From Raphanus sativus (Eukaryota; Streptophyta; Magnoliopsida; Brassicales; Brassicaceae): DNA of 64,000 nt. Position numbers and translations under genes: made by a program. Below the pieces are notes generated by a model. The model had not been told where the DNA came from. It was given only the letters and a program-made list of their open reading frames with translations, and did not search any database. The number at the start of each line of letters is the position of its first letter. Positions within the stretch are counted from its first letter, which is position 1. Below, piece by piece: positions 46,602-57,699 of this stretch. The stretch is taken from positions 22,605,043 through 22,669,042 of the forward strand of contig NC_079516.1 in NCBI RefSeq assembly GCF_000801105.2, in the 5' to 3' direction.

Positions 46602-49128
46602 GTCTGTTGACGCGGAAAAAGACAAGCAAACACACGACGGACCAGCCGTAGATGTCAACGCTGAGAAGACTCCTGACGGAACGTATCGACGGTCACTGCC
46701 GAGGCAAACACCGCGATGCTGGACCAGATGAAGGAACTGTTCGCCACCGCCAAAAACGGTCGGAAGAACAGGAGAAACTAATACTTCACTCGCTAAACAG
46801 GTCAATACCTTAACAGCGAAAAGCAAACTCCCGCGCGGATCCACCAAGGTGAGGCGTGTCAGGAGGCTGGACTTCGGAACTTCCGAAGACCAAGAAAAAG
46901 ATGCCCGAGAAAATCCCCGGAACTCGTCCCTGACGATACCACTCCGACGGGGCAGAAAGAAAACGACGGGCAACCTTCCACCTCCCGCAAGGGACAACGA
47001 AGGAGACGACGTCGAAAGAATCAATCTGGATGTCAGCGATCAATCGGATCCGTCCGACGAAGACGCCGACATCCACCACCGAAGGACCCGAAGTCAGTCA
47101 GCTCGACTGGCGGCAGCCTTCGAAAAACCCATGACAGAGAGGAAGAAGACCTCTTACTGGTCAGAGCAAGAAAGGTTGGCTGAAGACCAGACTCGGGCCT
47201 ATCGCCTTCAGCGTAGACAGAAGAGCGCAAACGGCGCCAGCGAGATTCACGATCTGCGCGAGTACATCGCCAAAACTGCAGCCGAGGTGAAAGCGGTAAA
47301 ATCGCAGATTCACCACGCGACCAGAACTGCCCCCGAGATCGACCTGCTCCTCGAGGAGTCGAGAAAACCCCGTTCACCTCTCGAATCACGGAGGCGCAAG
47401 TCTCGGATCCTGGGAAAATAAAGCTTCCCACTTACGACGGAACCACAGATCCAAAGGCACATCTGCAGTCTTTCCAGATTGCAATGGCAAGGTCTAAACT
47501 TCCGAAGCGGAAAAGGATGTCGGCTGCTGTCTCCTGTTCGTCGAGACCTGCTGCGCTCGAATGGTTCTCACACTTGAAAAGAAACTCCATCGGAAGTTTC
47601 CGCCAGCTTGCTTCAGCTTTTCTGAAGCAATTCTCCATGTTCATGGACAGGGAAACTTCCAACGTGGACCTTTGGAGCCTAATTCAAAAGGAAGACGAAC
47701 CGCTCCGCGACTACATAAGAGGTTCAAACTCGTGATGTCCAGGGTAACAGGCCTCAGCGATAGAGTCGCCATCGACGCCCTGAGAAGAACCTCTGGTACA
47801 AAATCGAAATCCCGAAAGTGGATTTCTCTGGAAAGGCCACGCACCATCCAAGATACCCTCCACAAGGCAACAGATTTCATCATCATGGAAGAAGAGATGA
47901 AAATCCTAGCACAAAAGCATGGACCGCCGAAAGCGTCCGGCAAGAAGAAAACCTCTCGTACGACAAGTACGTCCATCACGAGGGGGAAGACGTCCAAGGC
48001 GAACATAATTATCGCCGTTAATTCCGAGCAAGGAAGGACCTCCGGAAACACCTGGACGCGGAACTCGTACAAGGACAATTCCAGCTGCGAGTTCCATCAG
48101 ACGAGAGGTCACTCCACCGCCAACTGCAAAGTCCTCGGCGCTAGACTCATTATGAAGCTGCTCGACGGCAAACTAGCAACGGTCAAGAGCATGAAAGACC
48201 TGATCCTAGATTCTGACCGTCCGCCGAGGACCGACGGAGCCAATCCCAATAACGCTCCTGGAACTCAATCGGGCAAAAAACGCGAACGGAGACAAGACGG
48301 CGAAGGAAACAACAACCGCCAAAGGATCAACATGGTCATCGGAGGATCGCATTTTTACCAGGACTCTGTGTCGTCGATCAAAGCCTACGGACGGAAGGCC
48401 GAGACAAGCCCCGGATGGTGTCCGGAGGACGACGTTCCCAGTCACGCAATCACCTTCGAGGAACAGGATACGACCGGACTCGATAAACCCCACTACGATC
48501 CTCTGGTCATCGACTTGGTGATTCAAGATCTCGAAGTCGGCCGCATCCTCATCGACACAGGAAGCACGGTCAATATCATGTTCCGCGACACTCTGCAGAG
48601 GATGAACATACCCCTCGGAGAAGTCATCCAGAGCCAAGACCACTAACTGGATTCTCGGGCGTCACATCCATGACCCTCGGAAAAATCAGACTCCCGGTCA
48701 TGGCTAAAGAAGTCACGAAGATCGTCGAATTCGCGGTAGTGGATAACCCGGCTATCTATAACGCCATAATGGGAACTCCTTGGATAAATGCCATGAAGGC
48801 AGTCCCGTCCACTTACCATCTCGGCGTCAAATTTCCAACACCAACTGGAACAGCGGTAATCTGGGGAAGCCAAAAACAGTCGCGACTCTACTTCCTAGCC
48901 GAACATAAACTTCGCAGCAATCGGAACGCCCCAGTAGCTAACCCGAAGCGAACCAAGAAGAACCTGAGTACCTCCGAGAACTCAGCAAAAGCAACTCGGA
49001 TTTGTCCAAACAGGCCACAACTCAGGATATTGGAAAATCCTCGAGTCCGTCGCCGAAAAAACGGATGATCCAACTCCCGACGCGACCGCCGACTTAGCTG
49101 AAACAGTCAAGGCGCCAGAAATCGTGGA
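46602..49128 (+). pseudogene. Tat-type gag-protease polyprotein, ends before reverse transcriptase
   Basis: Begins at ATG 46600-46602 region (SVDAEKDKQTHDGP). In shifting frames it shows the gag core, a zinc-knuckle-like CEFHQTRGHSTANC (about 48085-48127) and the aspartic protease motif ILIDTGSTVNIMF (about 48546-48585). Next comes the linker found after protease in Tat elements (MGTPWINAMKAVPSTYHLG, about 48768-48825). It ends in stop codons near 49128 (ETVKAPEIVE). Autonomous Tat elements continue into reverse transcriptase; here the coding stops, so proteins for copying would have to come from another element. Several one-base frame changes are present, at least partly sequencing noise. 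Confidence 0.8.
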
Positions 49129-50129
49129 GTAATAACAGCCGTGATAGAAGCAGAACTACGAGATGGCTTGATCCTCGCAAGAGGTACGTAGGCAGCACGT
49201 CGCAACCCGACGAGTTCAGCTATCCCCCTCGCCAAAAAGGAGGGGGGAGATGGGAACGGATATCCTTGTACTCCCGCAAAAACACTTTTCGCATGTAGTC
49301 TACATTATAAATGATAAATCCTTTTGATTCAAATGCTTACTCAACGCATAAACATTAAGGAAAACGAAAATCATATCTTTAAGGAACGCGAGACGTCGTT
49401 AGTTCCCAAAAGGTCTCGATTCTCCATTTTTCTCCAAACAGTCCATCCGCGACTCTAAAACTCCACTAAACAGTCCATCCGCGACTCTAAAATCCGTTTC
49501 CGTCGATTGGCCCCGACGGAAAATACAGAAACGTTTCACTCAATCAAATTCGTAGTCCGGCTTCTAACGAAGTCCTTTTGCATCCGACAAGGATATCATA
49601 GCGCGCTATACAAAAATCAAATTTTGGTTAGCTCTTCGTAAAGGAAGTAGCTCGACTCGTACCCAAACGAATCATATAAGCCGATAAGCACTTCGCAGAT
49701 TCTAGAACGGTACGAGTCAGGTCAAAATCGCAAACAAGCAAAACGAAAGCCGATTTGTCATCGCACAGCTTCAGTCCAAAGTAGACCTAGGTCTTGCCCT
49801 AAACCCGGCCTTGCTGGTATCTAAGACATCTCATAGGCATAAGTATCCAGAATACGAGATCCCCAAATTTGCCTCTTATCGCTTACAAACCTAACGTTCG
49901 CTACGAAGTGACCTACGGACCTAGCGACAAAAAAAAGAGATTGAATGCGAAGTGACTACGCGTATTCAACCCTCTACACTTGACGAAAGTATAAATCAAA
50001 ACGCATAGTTCATAAAAGGCATTTATAACAGGGATTCGAAAGCCACCAACGGCCGATCCCGAAAAACATAAAGTCACGCGACCTCCTAGGGGTCGCGACA
50101 CATACATACAAACGGCCACACTTGGCCTA
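49129..50129. other. Untranslated internal region of the Tat-type element
   Basis: Lies between the gag-protease stop and the antisense ORF. A GGTACGTAGGCAGC motif near 49180 and the CCAAAAAGGAGGGGGG purine block near 49231-49247 could be internal polypurine or splice signals. No coding frame. Confidence 0.5.
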
Positions 50130-51946
50130 TCATAAATTATAATCAAATGCATAGCAGTCGGTTAGAGATATTCCGAACGAAGAGTCGGGCTGGTCGACCT
50201 CCTCACCCCCGTCGCCTGCGTTTGAACCCTCGCCTACATCCGCCGTATCCTCCGAGACTTGGATAGGATTCCACAGTTCTCGAATTCTCCCTTCAATCGG
50301 AGGAACAAAGGATTCGGCGCTGGCACATATCCTCATCGAGCCATCCATCGTGGCAAGTTCGCCAAGTTCGCCGGAAAGAGAGAAGTCCTCACGCTGCATC
50401 TTGCTAAGGGTACCGGACCGAACCACGGCACTCGCGAAAATCACCTACAAAGTCCTGAGCTCTTTGTACGCTTCGAACTCAGTAGAAAAAATTTCGGCCC
50501 TTCGGTTCATCTCGGCGGCAGCTCTTCTCCGTCCGCTCCTTTCCGCACGAGCGAGGGCTCGAGCCTGGACCTCGACTTGCCGGCGATTTTGCTCCTCCAC
50601 CTCCAACCGATACTTAGCAATTCCCTTCCGTTTCCTCCGCTTTGAAACGGGCCAGCCGGGCAGTGCGGAAACTCCCATCGATCGATGCATTCCACACTCT
50701 CACGGCCTGCAAAGAAGCCGAGGTCAAATAAAAAGAAAAGAGGAGTTACTCAAGTTTCAAAAACAAACCTCGTTGACCAAGCGGGCACCCTCCGCAGTCA
50801 CCTTGTCCCTCTCCTCGTTGTCCAAAGACTCGTCACGGGAAAACGCCGGAGGGAGTTCGTCAAAGAAGTCACCCGGGGAGGAACATCCCGATTCTCTGAG
50901 GTAAAGCCAGGATCATATCTCGGCGGCGCGCCATCTCCCGACGAAGTCTCGAAAGCGATCCCTTTATCCTTACGAGGTCTCCGCCTCTGCCTCAAAGGGC
51001 AAAAACGTAGGACCTATCGTTCACGCAGGGACGTGTACCACCTCGCGATCGGTGAAGCGCGACCGCCCCTCGAATCCGGTCAAGAGTAAAGGAGTTCCAG
51101 GAACAGGCCTCGACTTAAAAAGATCCCTCCTGACCGAAGATCGGAAGGAACATGCGCGAGACACCTGTTCTCTAAAAAAAAAAAACAAACACGTTCGGTA
51201 TTCGCCTTTCGGATTATAAGAGAGGGGATGCGACAATCTTACCTCGCTGGTACAACCAGTCTGTCGGGAATAGATGGAGAAAGCCTTCCTCGACAGACTC
51301 TCCGTCTATCCTCACAAAAAAGAAACGATCAACATAATCCTTGGCGTGCGAGGTGACTCCATTGATTACCGAAAAGTTGGTCCTCGCCTTCATGGAGTAA
51401 ACTCCATTGATGCTCGTCGCCTTGGAGTTCCATAACCCTTCGAAATCGGCAGGGCTAAGGTCTATCCCTAACTCGTAACTCAAAATCACAACGCCGAGCC
51501 AGCTCTCCAAAGCTGACACATTCAGCTGGCTGATTGCGATTCCGAAACGGTCGAGGGCCTGAACAATGACCCCAGGGATTGGGAACCACAGTCGACATTG
51601 CGTCAAGAACGCCTCGTAACAAGTAAAGTAACCTTCCGGAGGATGCTCCGAACTCTCATTCTCGCGGGGAATGCGAAACACAACTCCTCCGGAAAACCAT
51701 AAAACTCTCGAAGAGTTTCGAGATATTCGGGGATACTTCGCTCGGTGAGTCAACTTCTGCACGCGCCCTCAGAGGTCGCCGGGGAATCGGGATCACGGGA
51801 AGGGGAGCATCAGTGCCAAAGACAGCGTCGCAGTACACGTTCCTGTTGATCTCTGAAACCTCGGGCTTCGGATTTTCTTCCTCAGCGTGAAAACTATCCG
51901 AAGACGAGTGAGACTGCCTCCTCGAGGATTTCGATCTTGAAGTCAT
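50130..51946 (-). pseudogene. Antisense ORF of the Tat-type element (Transposase_28/PF04195-like, then coiled coil)
   Basis: Reads against gag-protease, between it and the 3' LTR. The start is MTSRSKSSRRQSHSSSD (51946), a Ser/Arg-rich head. After a one-base frame change near 51700 comes a globular block with YEAFLTQCRLWFPIPGV, ALDRFGIAISQLNVSALESW and VVILSYELGIDLSPADFEGL (to about 51243), followed by a donor-like CGAG|GTAAGATTG. Further down, 50690-50447 encodes an Arg/Glu-rich coiled coil (KYRLEVEEQNRRQVEVQARA), then TAG and 50444-50130 with an acidic C-terminus. This matches the putative gypsy-type transposon domain described as an antisense extra ORF in Tat-lineage elements. Function unknown. 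Confidence 0.65.
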
Positions 51947-52152
51947 TCTTTTCTTAAAAAGTAGAGAGAGAATTTGCAAGAGAGAGATTAGCTTGAGATT
52001 CTTGGTGAAGTAAGAATGGTAAAGAATTCACAAGTACTTATAGGCAAAAAAATTTTTTACTATTCACCCCGACCTTCGACACGATTTCGTCTCCATTCTT
52101 TCCTCATGACCATACCGCAAGCTAGGATCTCCAAACCCTACGATTCCTAGCT

Positions 52153-52167
52153 AGCTGGGGGGCTAAC
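52153..52167 (+). other. Polypurine tract of the Tat-type element
   Basis: AGCTGGGGGGCTAAC lies directly before the 3' LTR TG at 52168, where plus-strand DNA synthesis would be primed. Confidence 0.75.
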
Positions 52168-53718
52168 TGTTGGGGTCAAAATCGGTCAAGACGAAATCGA
52201 TGTCCGAAAATCTCGGAAAAATATGAAAGATGTAAGAGCAACCTCGAGAGACCAATTGTTAATCGAGAAACCTCGGGAAAACATTAAAGTTCGAGATTAT
52301 CATCTCGAAATCAACAGCTAGATACATTCTCTACACAAGGAAAAACCTACGGAAAAACTAAAACGCAGAAAAACGCACAAACCGAAGGAAACGAACAGCC
52401 GACCCCGGTCGTGGCCGTGGCCGCCGGGCGGCTAGCCCCGTGCTGGCCGTGGCCGCCGGCGGCTAGCGCCCGTGCTGGCCGTGGCCGCCGGGCTGCTAGC
52501 CCCGTGCTGGCCGTGGCCGCCGGCGGCTAGCGCCCGTGCTGGCCGTGGCCGCCGGGCTGCTAGCCCCGTGCTGGCCGTGGCCGCCGCGGCTAGCGCCCGT
52601 GCTGGCGTGGCCGCCGGGCGCTAACCCCGTGCTGGCCGTGGCCGCCGGCGGCTAGCGCCCGTGCTGGCCGTGGCCGCCGGCGGCTAGCGCCCGTGCTGGC
52701 CGTGGCCGCCGGGCGGCTAGCCCCGTGCTGGCCGTGGCCGCCGGCGGCTAGCGCCCGTGCTGGCCGTGGTCGCCGGGCGGCTAGCCCCGCGCTGGCTCGG
52801 GTCGTCGGACGGCTAGTCTTCGTGCGTAAAACTCCGGGCCTCCGGGTCGCCAGAAATCTGTGTTTTGCGATTTTCCGAGTCCCCGCAAACAAAACTCCTT
52901 CTTCTGTTCCAGGATTTCAAAGAACCCCTAAGACGTCAACGGATAGGAAGACTTCGTATAAAAACGGTGATGGTTATCTTAAAACACCATTCACCACGGC
53001 AATTGATCGAAGATCTTCCGAAAGACTCGACATCTAAGTAGGAGCATCCTTTCAAAGAAATCGTAGAAAAAACAGCGGAAGTCCGGAAGACGGCCCGAAA
53101 GGGACCAAACCTGATCGGACGACCCATTTACGATTTTCTAAAAGAATATATGCGACAGTTTACAATTATCTTCGCCAGACAAGATAAATGTTAAACTTCC
53201 GAAAAGATAAATGTCAACTTTCCGGAAAGATAAATGTCAACTTTCCCGATAAACGCGAAAGCCAACGAAAATGGAAAAGGTCCAGCCCGCGGCAGACTCA
53301 GCCCATCAAGGATAGACCGTCATATGGGAGTATATAAGCAAAGCTAGGAGCAGAGGAAGGGGATCCGAAATCAGAAGAAAGAAACCACTCCAGAGCAATT
53401 TAGAACTTAGGCGCTTATTTCCTTTTTTAGCGAGCTGCGACTCAACTAGGTTAGATCTAGGTTTCGAGACTAGCGAGGATCGACAGCTCTTACAGCCGAG
53501 ATCTCGACCTGTTGTCCAAACGCTCTCCGCAGATTCGGAAATAAGATTCTTTCTTTTTGCTCTATTTATTTTACGCATTTATTCTCGAATCAGACTTGTT
53601 TTAACTTTGTCGTGCGTGGCCCAGCAGATAGCCGGGATCCTCGGGGAAAACTAGGTCAACTTAGTTTTCCTACGTTTTAACTTAACTAAAATCGACAGTG
53701 CGAATTTCGGTTCCCACA
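52168..53718 (+). repeat. Tat-type 3' LTR
   Basis: 1551 bp, nearly identical to 37034-38568 outside the minisatellite, which is longer and differently arranged here (52405-52800). Ends CCCACA, then the TAGTA target duplication and the rest of the interrupted Athila-type LTR. Confidence 0.92.
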
Positions 53719-54132
53719 TAGTATACCATGGTTGAAAACGGGTAAAATCCATGGTATATCAACTCCCCCAGACTTACTCCTTTGCTTGTCCTTAAGCAAA
53801 AACAGTAGTCTTTGGAAAGGTTTGAAACAGCAGGAACTCAAAGATTCAAAATATTGAAGTCATCACTCTATGGGTTTGCAATTAATGTCTAAACATCCTA
53901 ATCACAGAAGTTCATTATGCCTTATCCTAACTTAGTAACCAAACTCATCTAGTCAACAACTTAGCAAATCTCATCTGACATTCCCCTCTACTAACCTCAT
54001 TTCTTAACATAAAATAAAAGTGCATGCTTTACCTTGGGAGTATCGATCAAAGGACACATGGGTTCAACTCAAACAAGTATCTGAACACACATGTAGTCTT
54101 CTCTGATCCCTTTCTCCCCTCATCTCTCTTCT

Positions 54133-55512
54133 CTGAATCTCTGGGAAATCGGCCGATTCCTACATCAGCAAGGATCGACGGTCCCGATCAGTACATCAAC
54201 ATGTTACCTGTGCGAAAACATACATCAACTAGTACAAAATTTAAATTTCATACATGAACTTCAAAATTTTGGTTTTAACATACATTGACTTAATTTCCGT
54301 TAGTCAAACGTTGAGTTGTCGTTAACCTGTAACAGAAAATCGGCTAATTCATACATCAACAGCAGCCAATGGTCCTGATTAACACATTAACACTTTACAT
54401 GTGCGAAAACATACATCAACTAATTCAAAATTTAAATTCAATACATGAACTTAAGAAATCAGGTTTTAACGTACACTTTAATTTTCACAAGTCAAATAAT
54501 AAAACACTTAAAAATGGGTAAATTTTGTTTTACACTTCTTGATAAAAGCTGTCAGATTATTTAGAAAAAAATGCAATTAATAAAATAGTTAAGATGAATG
54601 AAAATAAAGAAATAAAAGATGTTATAAATCTGTTGAAAATAGTGTTAGTTATATTTTGTACGTTAATTTTAATAAAATAGATTTATCTTATTTTCACTAG
54701 TCAAATAATACTGAAGATAAATTGTTTGTCATGTGTTGATTAAGGATGCGACTAGTTTTTCCGCTACCACCCGCAAACGCAGATTTTATGTTAGTAGCGG
54801 TTATTAACGTTTTGTAACAATCACACAAGACGCAGATTTTATTTTTTTATTTAAATTCACTAAAAGTATAATTTTATTTTATAAAAAAATCAAAACTATT
54901 CAATATAATTTGTAAACATTAATATATACACATATATAGTTATACATATATAAATGTATATAAAATATATACATATATAAATTAAATTAAATATTATTTT
55001 AAAGTTCTAATATAAATATTCAAAATAAATTTTCTTCAAATTATCACTTTCATCTAAACTAAGTAATAAATTACACGATAACGAAATAGTTTTATCTAAA
55101 TGATTTATTTTTCTCAGTTAATATCACGTAATACAGTTTAATTAACACATAATACAATAAAAACTAGAGTGTATGTTAAAACCAGATTTCGAAAGTTCAT
55201 GTATTGAATTTAAATTTTGAATTAGTTGATGTATGTTTTCGTACAGGTGAAGTGTAAATGTGTTGATCGGGACCACTGATCCCTGTTGATGTATGAATTG
55301 GCCGATTTTCTATTACAAGTTAACGACAATTTAACGTTTGACTAACGGAAATTATGTCAATGTACGTTAAAACCAAAATTTTGAAGTTCATGTATGAAAT
55401 TTAAATTTTATACTAGTTGATGTATGTTTTCGCACATGTAACATGTTGATGTACTGATCGGGACCGTTGGTCTTTGTTGATGTAGGAATTGGCCGATTTC
55501 CCCTGAATCTCT
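54133..55512. mobile_element. Long-TIR Mutator-type MITE with duplicated arm units
   Basis: Perfect 10-bp target duplications CTGAATCTCT at 54133-54142 and 55503-55512. The TIR starts GGGAAATCGGCCGATTCC at 54143 and ends GGAATTGGCCGATTTCCC at 55502. Each arm holds two tandem units of about 195 bp with the same order (AAATCGGC..., CGAAAACATACATCAACTA, CATGAACTT..., GGTTTTAAC...). The second unit of the left arm starts near 54337 and its mirror is near 55310. The centre (54500-55140) is very AT-rich. No coding sequence. Confidence 0.85.
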
Positions 55513-56847
55513 TATTAGTTTCAATTTCAACAGGTTTCGATGCCACATAGGTCATCTAGTCCATCTCATTGACATTTGCATTGTAACTCATACATTTTTG
55601 ACAAAGTGTAGCGAATAATGGGGTTTGGTACTCCACCTATCCCTCGTTTCCACAATGTGTGATCATCCTCGAGATTTAGAATACTGGGATCGCAGGAGAC
55701 ACTCCTACCCCTCTGCCTCTCAAAAAATCATTTCAATCTTTTATAACATAAACTTAGATCTTGAGACGCTGAAGAGAGAGAAGGAAGGGAACCAGAAACA
55801 CACATTCTTTTTACCTTCCAGATTTGTAAGAGGATTCCGATCCAGTGATTTCCAAGCCCCAAGACAAGCAAATAAATCAGTATTAGTGTTGGAGGTCAGG
55901 TTTGGTTCCTTCAAACAATCTTTAGCTAGTGAATATAGATGACAGGTTGATCCACTTTAGCATCTTTATTACTATCTGCAATCAGTAATCTAGAATGGTG
56001 CTAAAGAGTGGTCAGACAATCAAATATAAATCTATATCAATGTTCCTATTTAATACTTATGCGAAAAATAATTTTGAAAAACAATTTAAATAAAAACCAA
56101 AATAAAAACACATATTAGTAAACTCTCTCTCAGACTTAAATTACACTGTCCCAGTGTAACACAGCCGGTGGTGAAGGTAAAGAAAATAAATCATAATTAA
56201 TAAGTATAACAAGTTAGAATGAATAAACCTGATCGACAAGGTGTCGATCGATTCGTAGTGGTATACGTCGATCGTTGGTAATGATCGTGTGGTGTCGAGC
56301 TATATGAATGGTGAATGTCGGTCGACGGAAACATCATTCTACTTGGATCTAATAAACTGCAAAAAAAAATCCGAAAAATAAAAGCAAAAAATGAAAATAA
56401 TAAAATAAAGGAAAATAAAAGAAAATCTAATAGTGGGTTGCCTCCCACTCAGCGCTTTATTATAGTCATTTAGCTTGACTGTGGTAAGTGAGTGACTCAT
56501 GGGGTGCAGTGGGGGTTTTTGTTTGCTGGTGGGCAAACATTTCCCTCATCTTTGGACTCAGCAGCAGTGAAGCTTCTTGTGGCATCATCTGATATTGTCC
56601 ATCTCGGATATATCTTTGCTAAATCTGCTTTGATGACTTGCAATCTTCTGTCCAAATCTTCCATGTCAAACTGATGCTGATCAAATCTGGAATGCTCAGG
56701 TAGTTCTTCATGTTGATCTTTGTCGTGCTGTTCGTGAATCTGCTGATCTTGATCTGCCAAGGTCTGGGTATCGATCGATGCTACAACTTGTGCGTCGGTC
56801 GGTTCGCTGGGAGTTCTGTCGGTCGACTCAGTATCATCTGTGTCGAT
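55513..56847. other. 3' untranslated region of the Athila-type element
   Basis: No supported gene. Two TCGATCGA-type motifs (about 56243 and 56268) and related GTCGGTCGACGG (56317) lie here. CAGACTTAAATTACACTGTC near 56130-56150 resembles the CAGACTTA next to the polypurine tract. Confidence 0.5.
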
Positions 56848-57699
56848 TCATTCTGAGCGTTGGCCTTGGTACTCTAGAATTCTCTGCATATTGCTTATCT
56901 CATTTTTCATTAGACCAGTAGCTCTACAAAGGTTGGTCACTCTTTCGTTGAGGGTGTTGTCAATGTCATCACTTCGTTCTATGAGTCTCTCCTCCATAGA
57001 ATTCATGGCTTCGTACAGCTTATGTTTGATCTCATCAACTTCTGTTGTGGTGCATGCTCTCCTTGCTGGTGGTGGCTCGATGTCGATCGTTACTGGTCTA
57101 GGCCTGTCGATCGATGTTGCGTTTCTGTCACGAAGACCAAGATGATCTTGAACTATGCTCATGTCTCTTTGTAACTCGTTCAGCTGTCGTGACAGTGTAT
57201 CCAGGTATCGCATGATAGGTGAACTTAAAAGATCATGCTTCTCTTCGTATGCTCTCTCTCTCATCCTATCTTCCAGTTCTGCGAACCTTGTGTCGATCGA
57301 CGGTGAATTCAGTGTGTCGATCGATGGAGACGTAGCATTCTTAGCTTGATCTTTCTTGCGAATTGATGCTATCTCTTTCTGTAGAAGATCGATCCTCTTC
57401 CTTAACCATTCGACATTGTTGCTGAGAGGGCTGTAGACGTCTCCAATCCGTGAATTGATGTAAGCAATCTCCCATTCATCTTTCTTAGGTGATGAATATT
57501 CTGGTCGGTCCTTGGATGTAGTCTTGCCGATGTCGATCGATGGCACAGGTACTGTGTCGATCGATACTGGTGGCGTAGCCCCTATCTCAAGCATGGTTAA
57601 TATGTTTCCAAGCTCCACTCTTACCTCAGCAATATCACTCTGGAGGTCCTTGTAACTGACATCCAAAGGCTGGAAAGTGTCTTCCACCAATGTGTGCAT
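56848..57699 (-). CDS. Athila-type element ORF: coiled-coil protein with Ser-Ile-Asp repeats
   Basis: 283 codons, mainly helical, with long heptad-like stretches (EWLRKRIDLLQKEIASIRKK, LEDRMRERAYEEK, SMEERLIERSDDIDN). The spacers between helices repeat PSIDT, PSIDI or TSIDR, each encoded by TCGATCGA-type DNA. It overlaps the end of the upstream ORF in another frame (57621-57699), so a frameshift probably joins them. It is not a known retroviral enzyme; function unknown. Confidence 0.6.
   Translation of the reverse strand: MHTLVEDTFQPLDVSYKDLQSDIAEVRVELGNILTMLEIGATPPVSIDTVPVPSIDIGKTTSKDRPEYSSPKKDEWEIAYINSRIGDVYSPLSNNVEWLRKRIDLLQKEIASIRKKDQAKNATSPSIDTLNSPSIDTRFAELEDRMRERAYEEKHDLLSSPIMRYLDTLSRQLNELQRDMSIVQDHLGLRDRNATSIDRPRPVTIDIEPPPARRACTTTEVDEIKHKLYEAMNSMEERLIERSDDIDNTLNERVTNLCRATGLMKNEISNMQRILEYQGQRSE

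Larger units (their letters stand above)
40546..48383 (+). repeat. Second copy of 32536-40445 (probable unmerged contig overlap)
   Basis: The first bases after the gap (TCTAGATCGATTAGAACGCA) match 32536. The last bases before the gap (GTCGTCGATCAAAG) match the sequence ending at 48383. Order and content between are the same: MULE N-terminus, CT repeat, MAIKDVTEES exon, LTR fragment, Athila-type LTR, Tat-type 5' LTR and gag. Differences are mostly one-base indels in short homopolymers, in both directions. Confidence 0.95.
37034..53718 (+). mobile_element. Tat-lineage Ty3/gypsy element, non-autonomous, with antisense ORF
   Basis: LTRs start TGTTGGGGTC and end TTCCCACA; target duplication TAGTA on both sides. 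The 5' LTR is 37034-38568 and the 3' LTR 52168-53718. A PBS-like TGGCGCTAGAAGGAGG follows the 5' LTR and a polypurine tract (AGCTGGGGGGCTAAC) precedes the 3' LTR. The interior encodes gag and an aspartic protease start on plus. It has no reverse transcriptase, RNase H or integrase, but an antisense ORF on minus. The annotated length is inflated by the assembly duplication (40546-48383); the true length should be about 8-9 kb. Confidence 0.85.
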
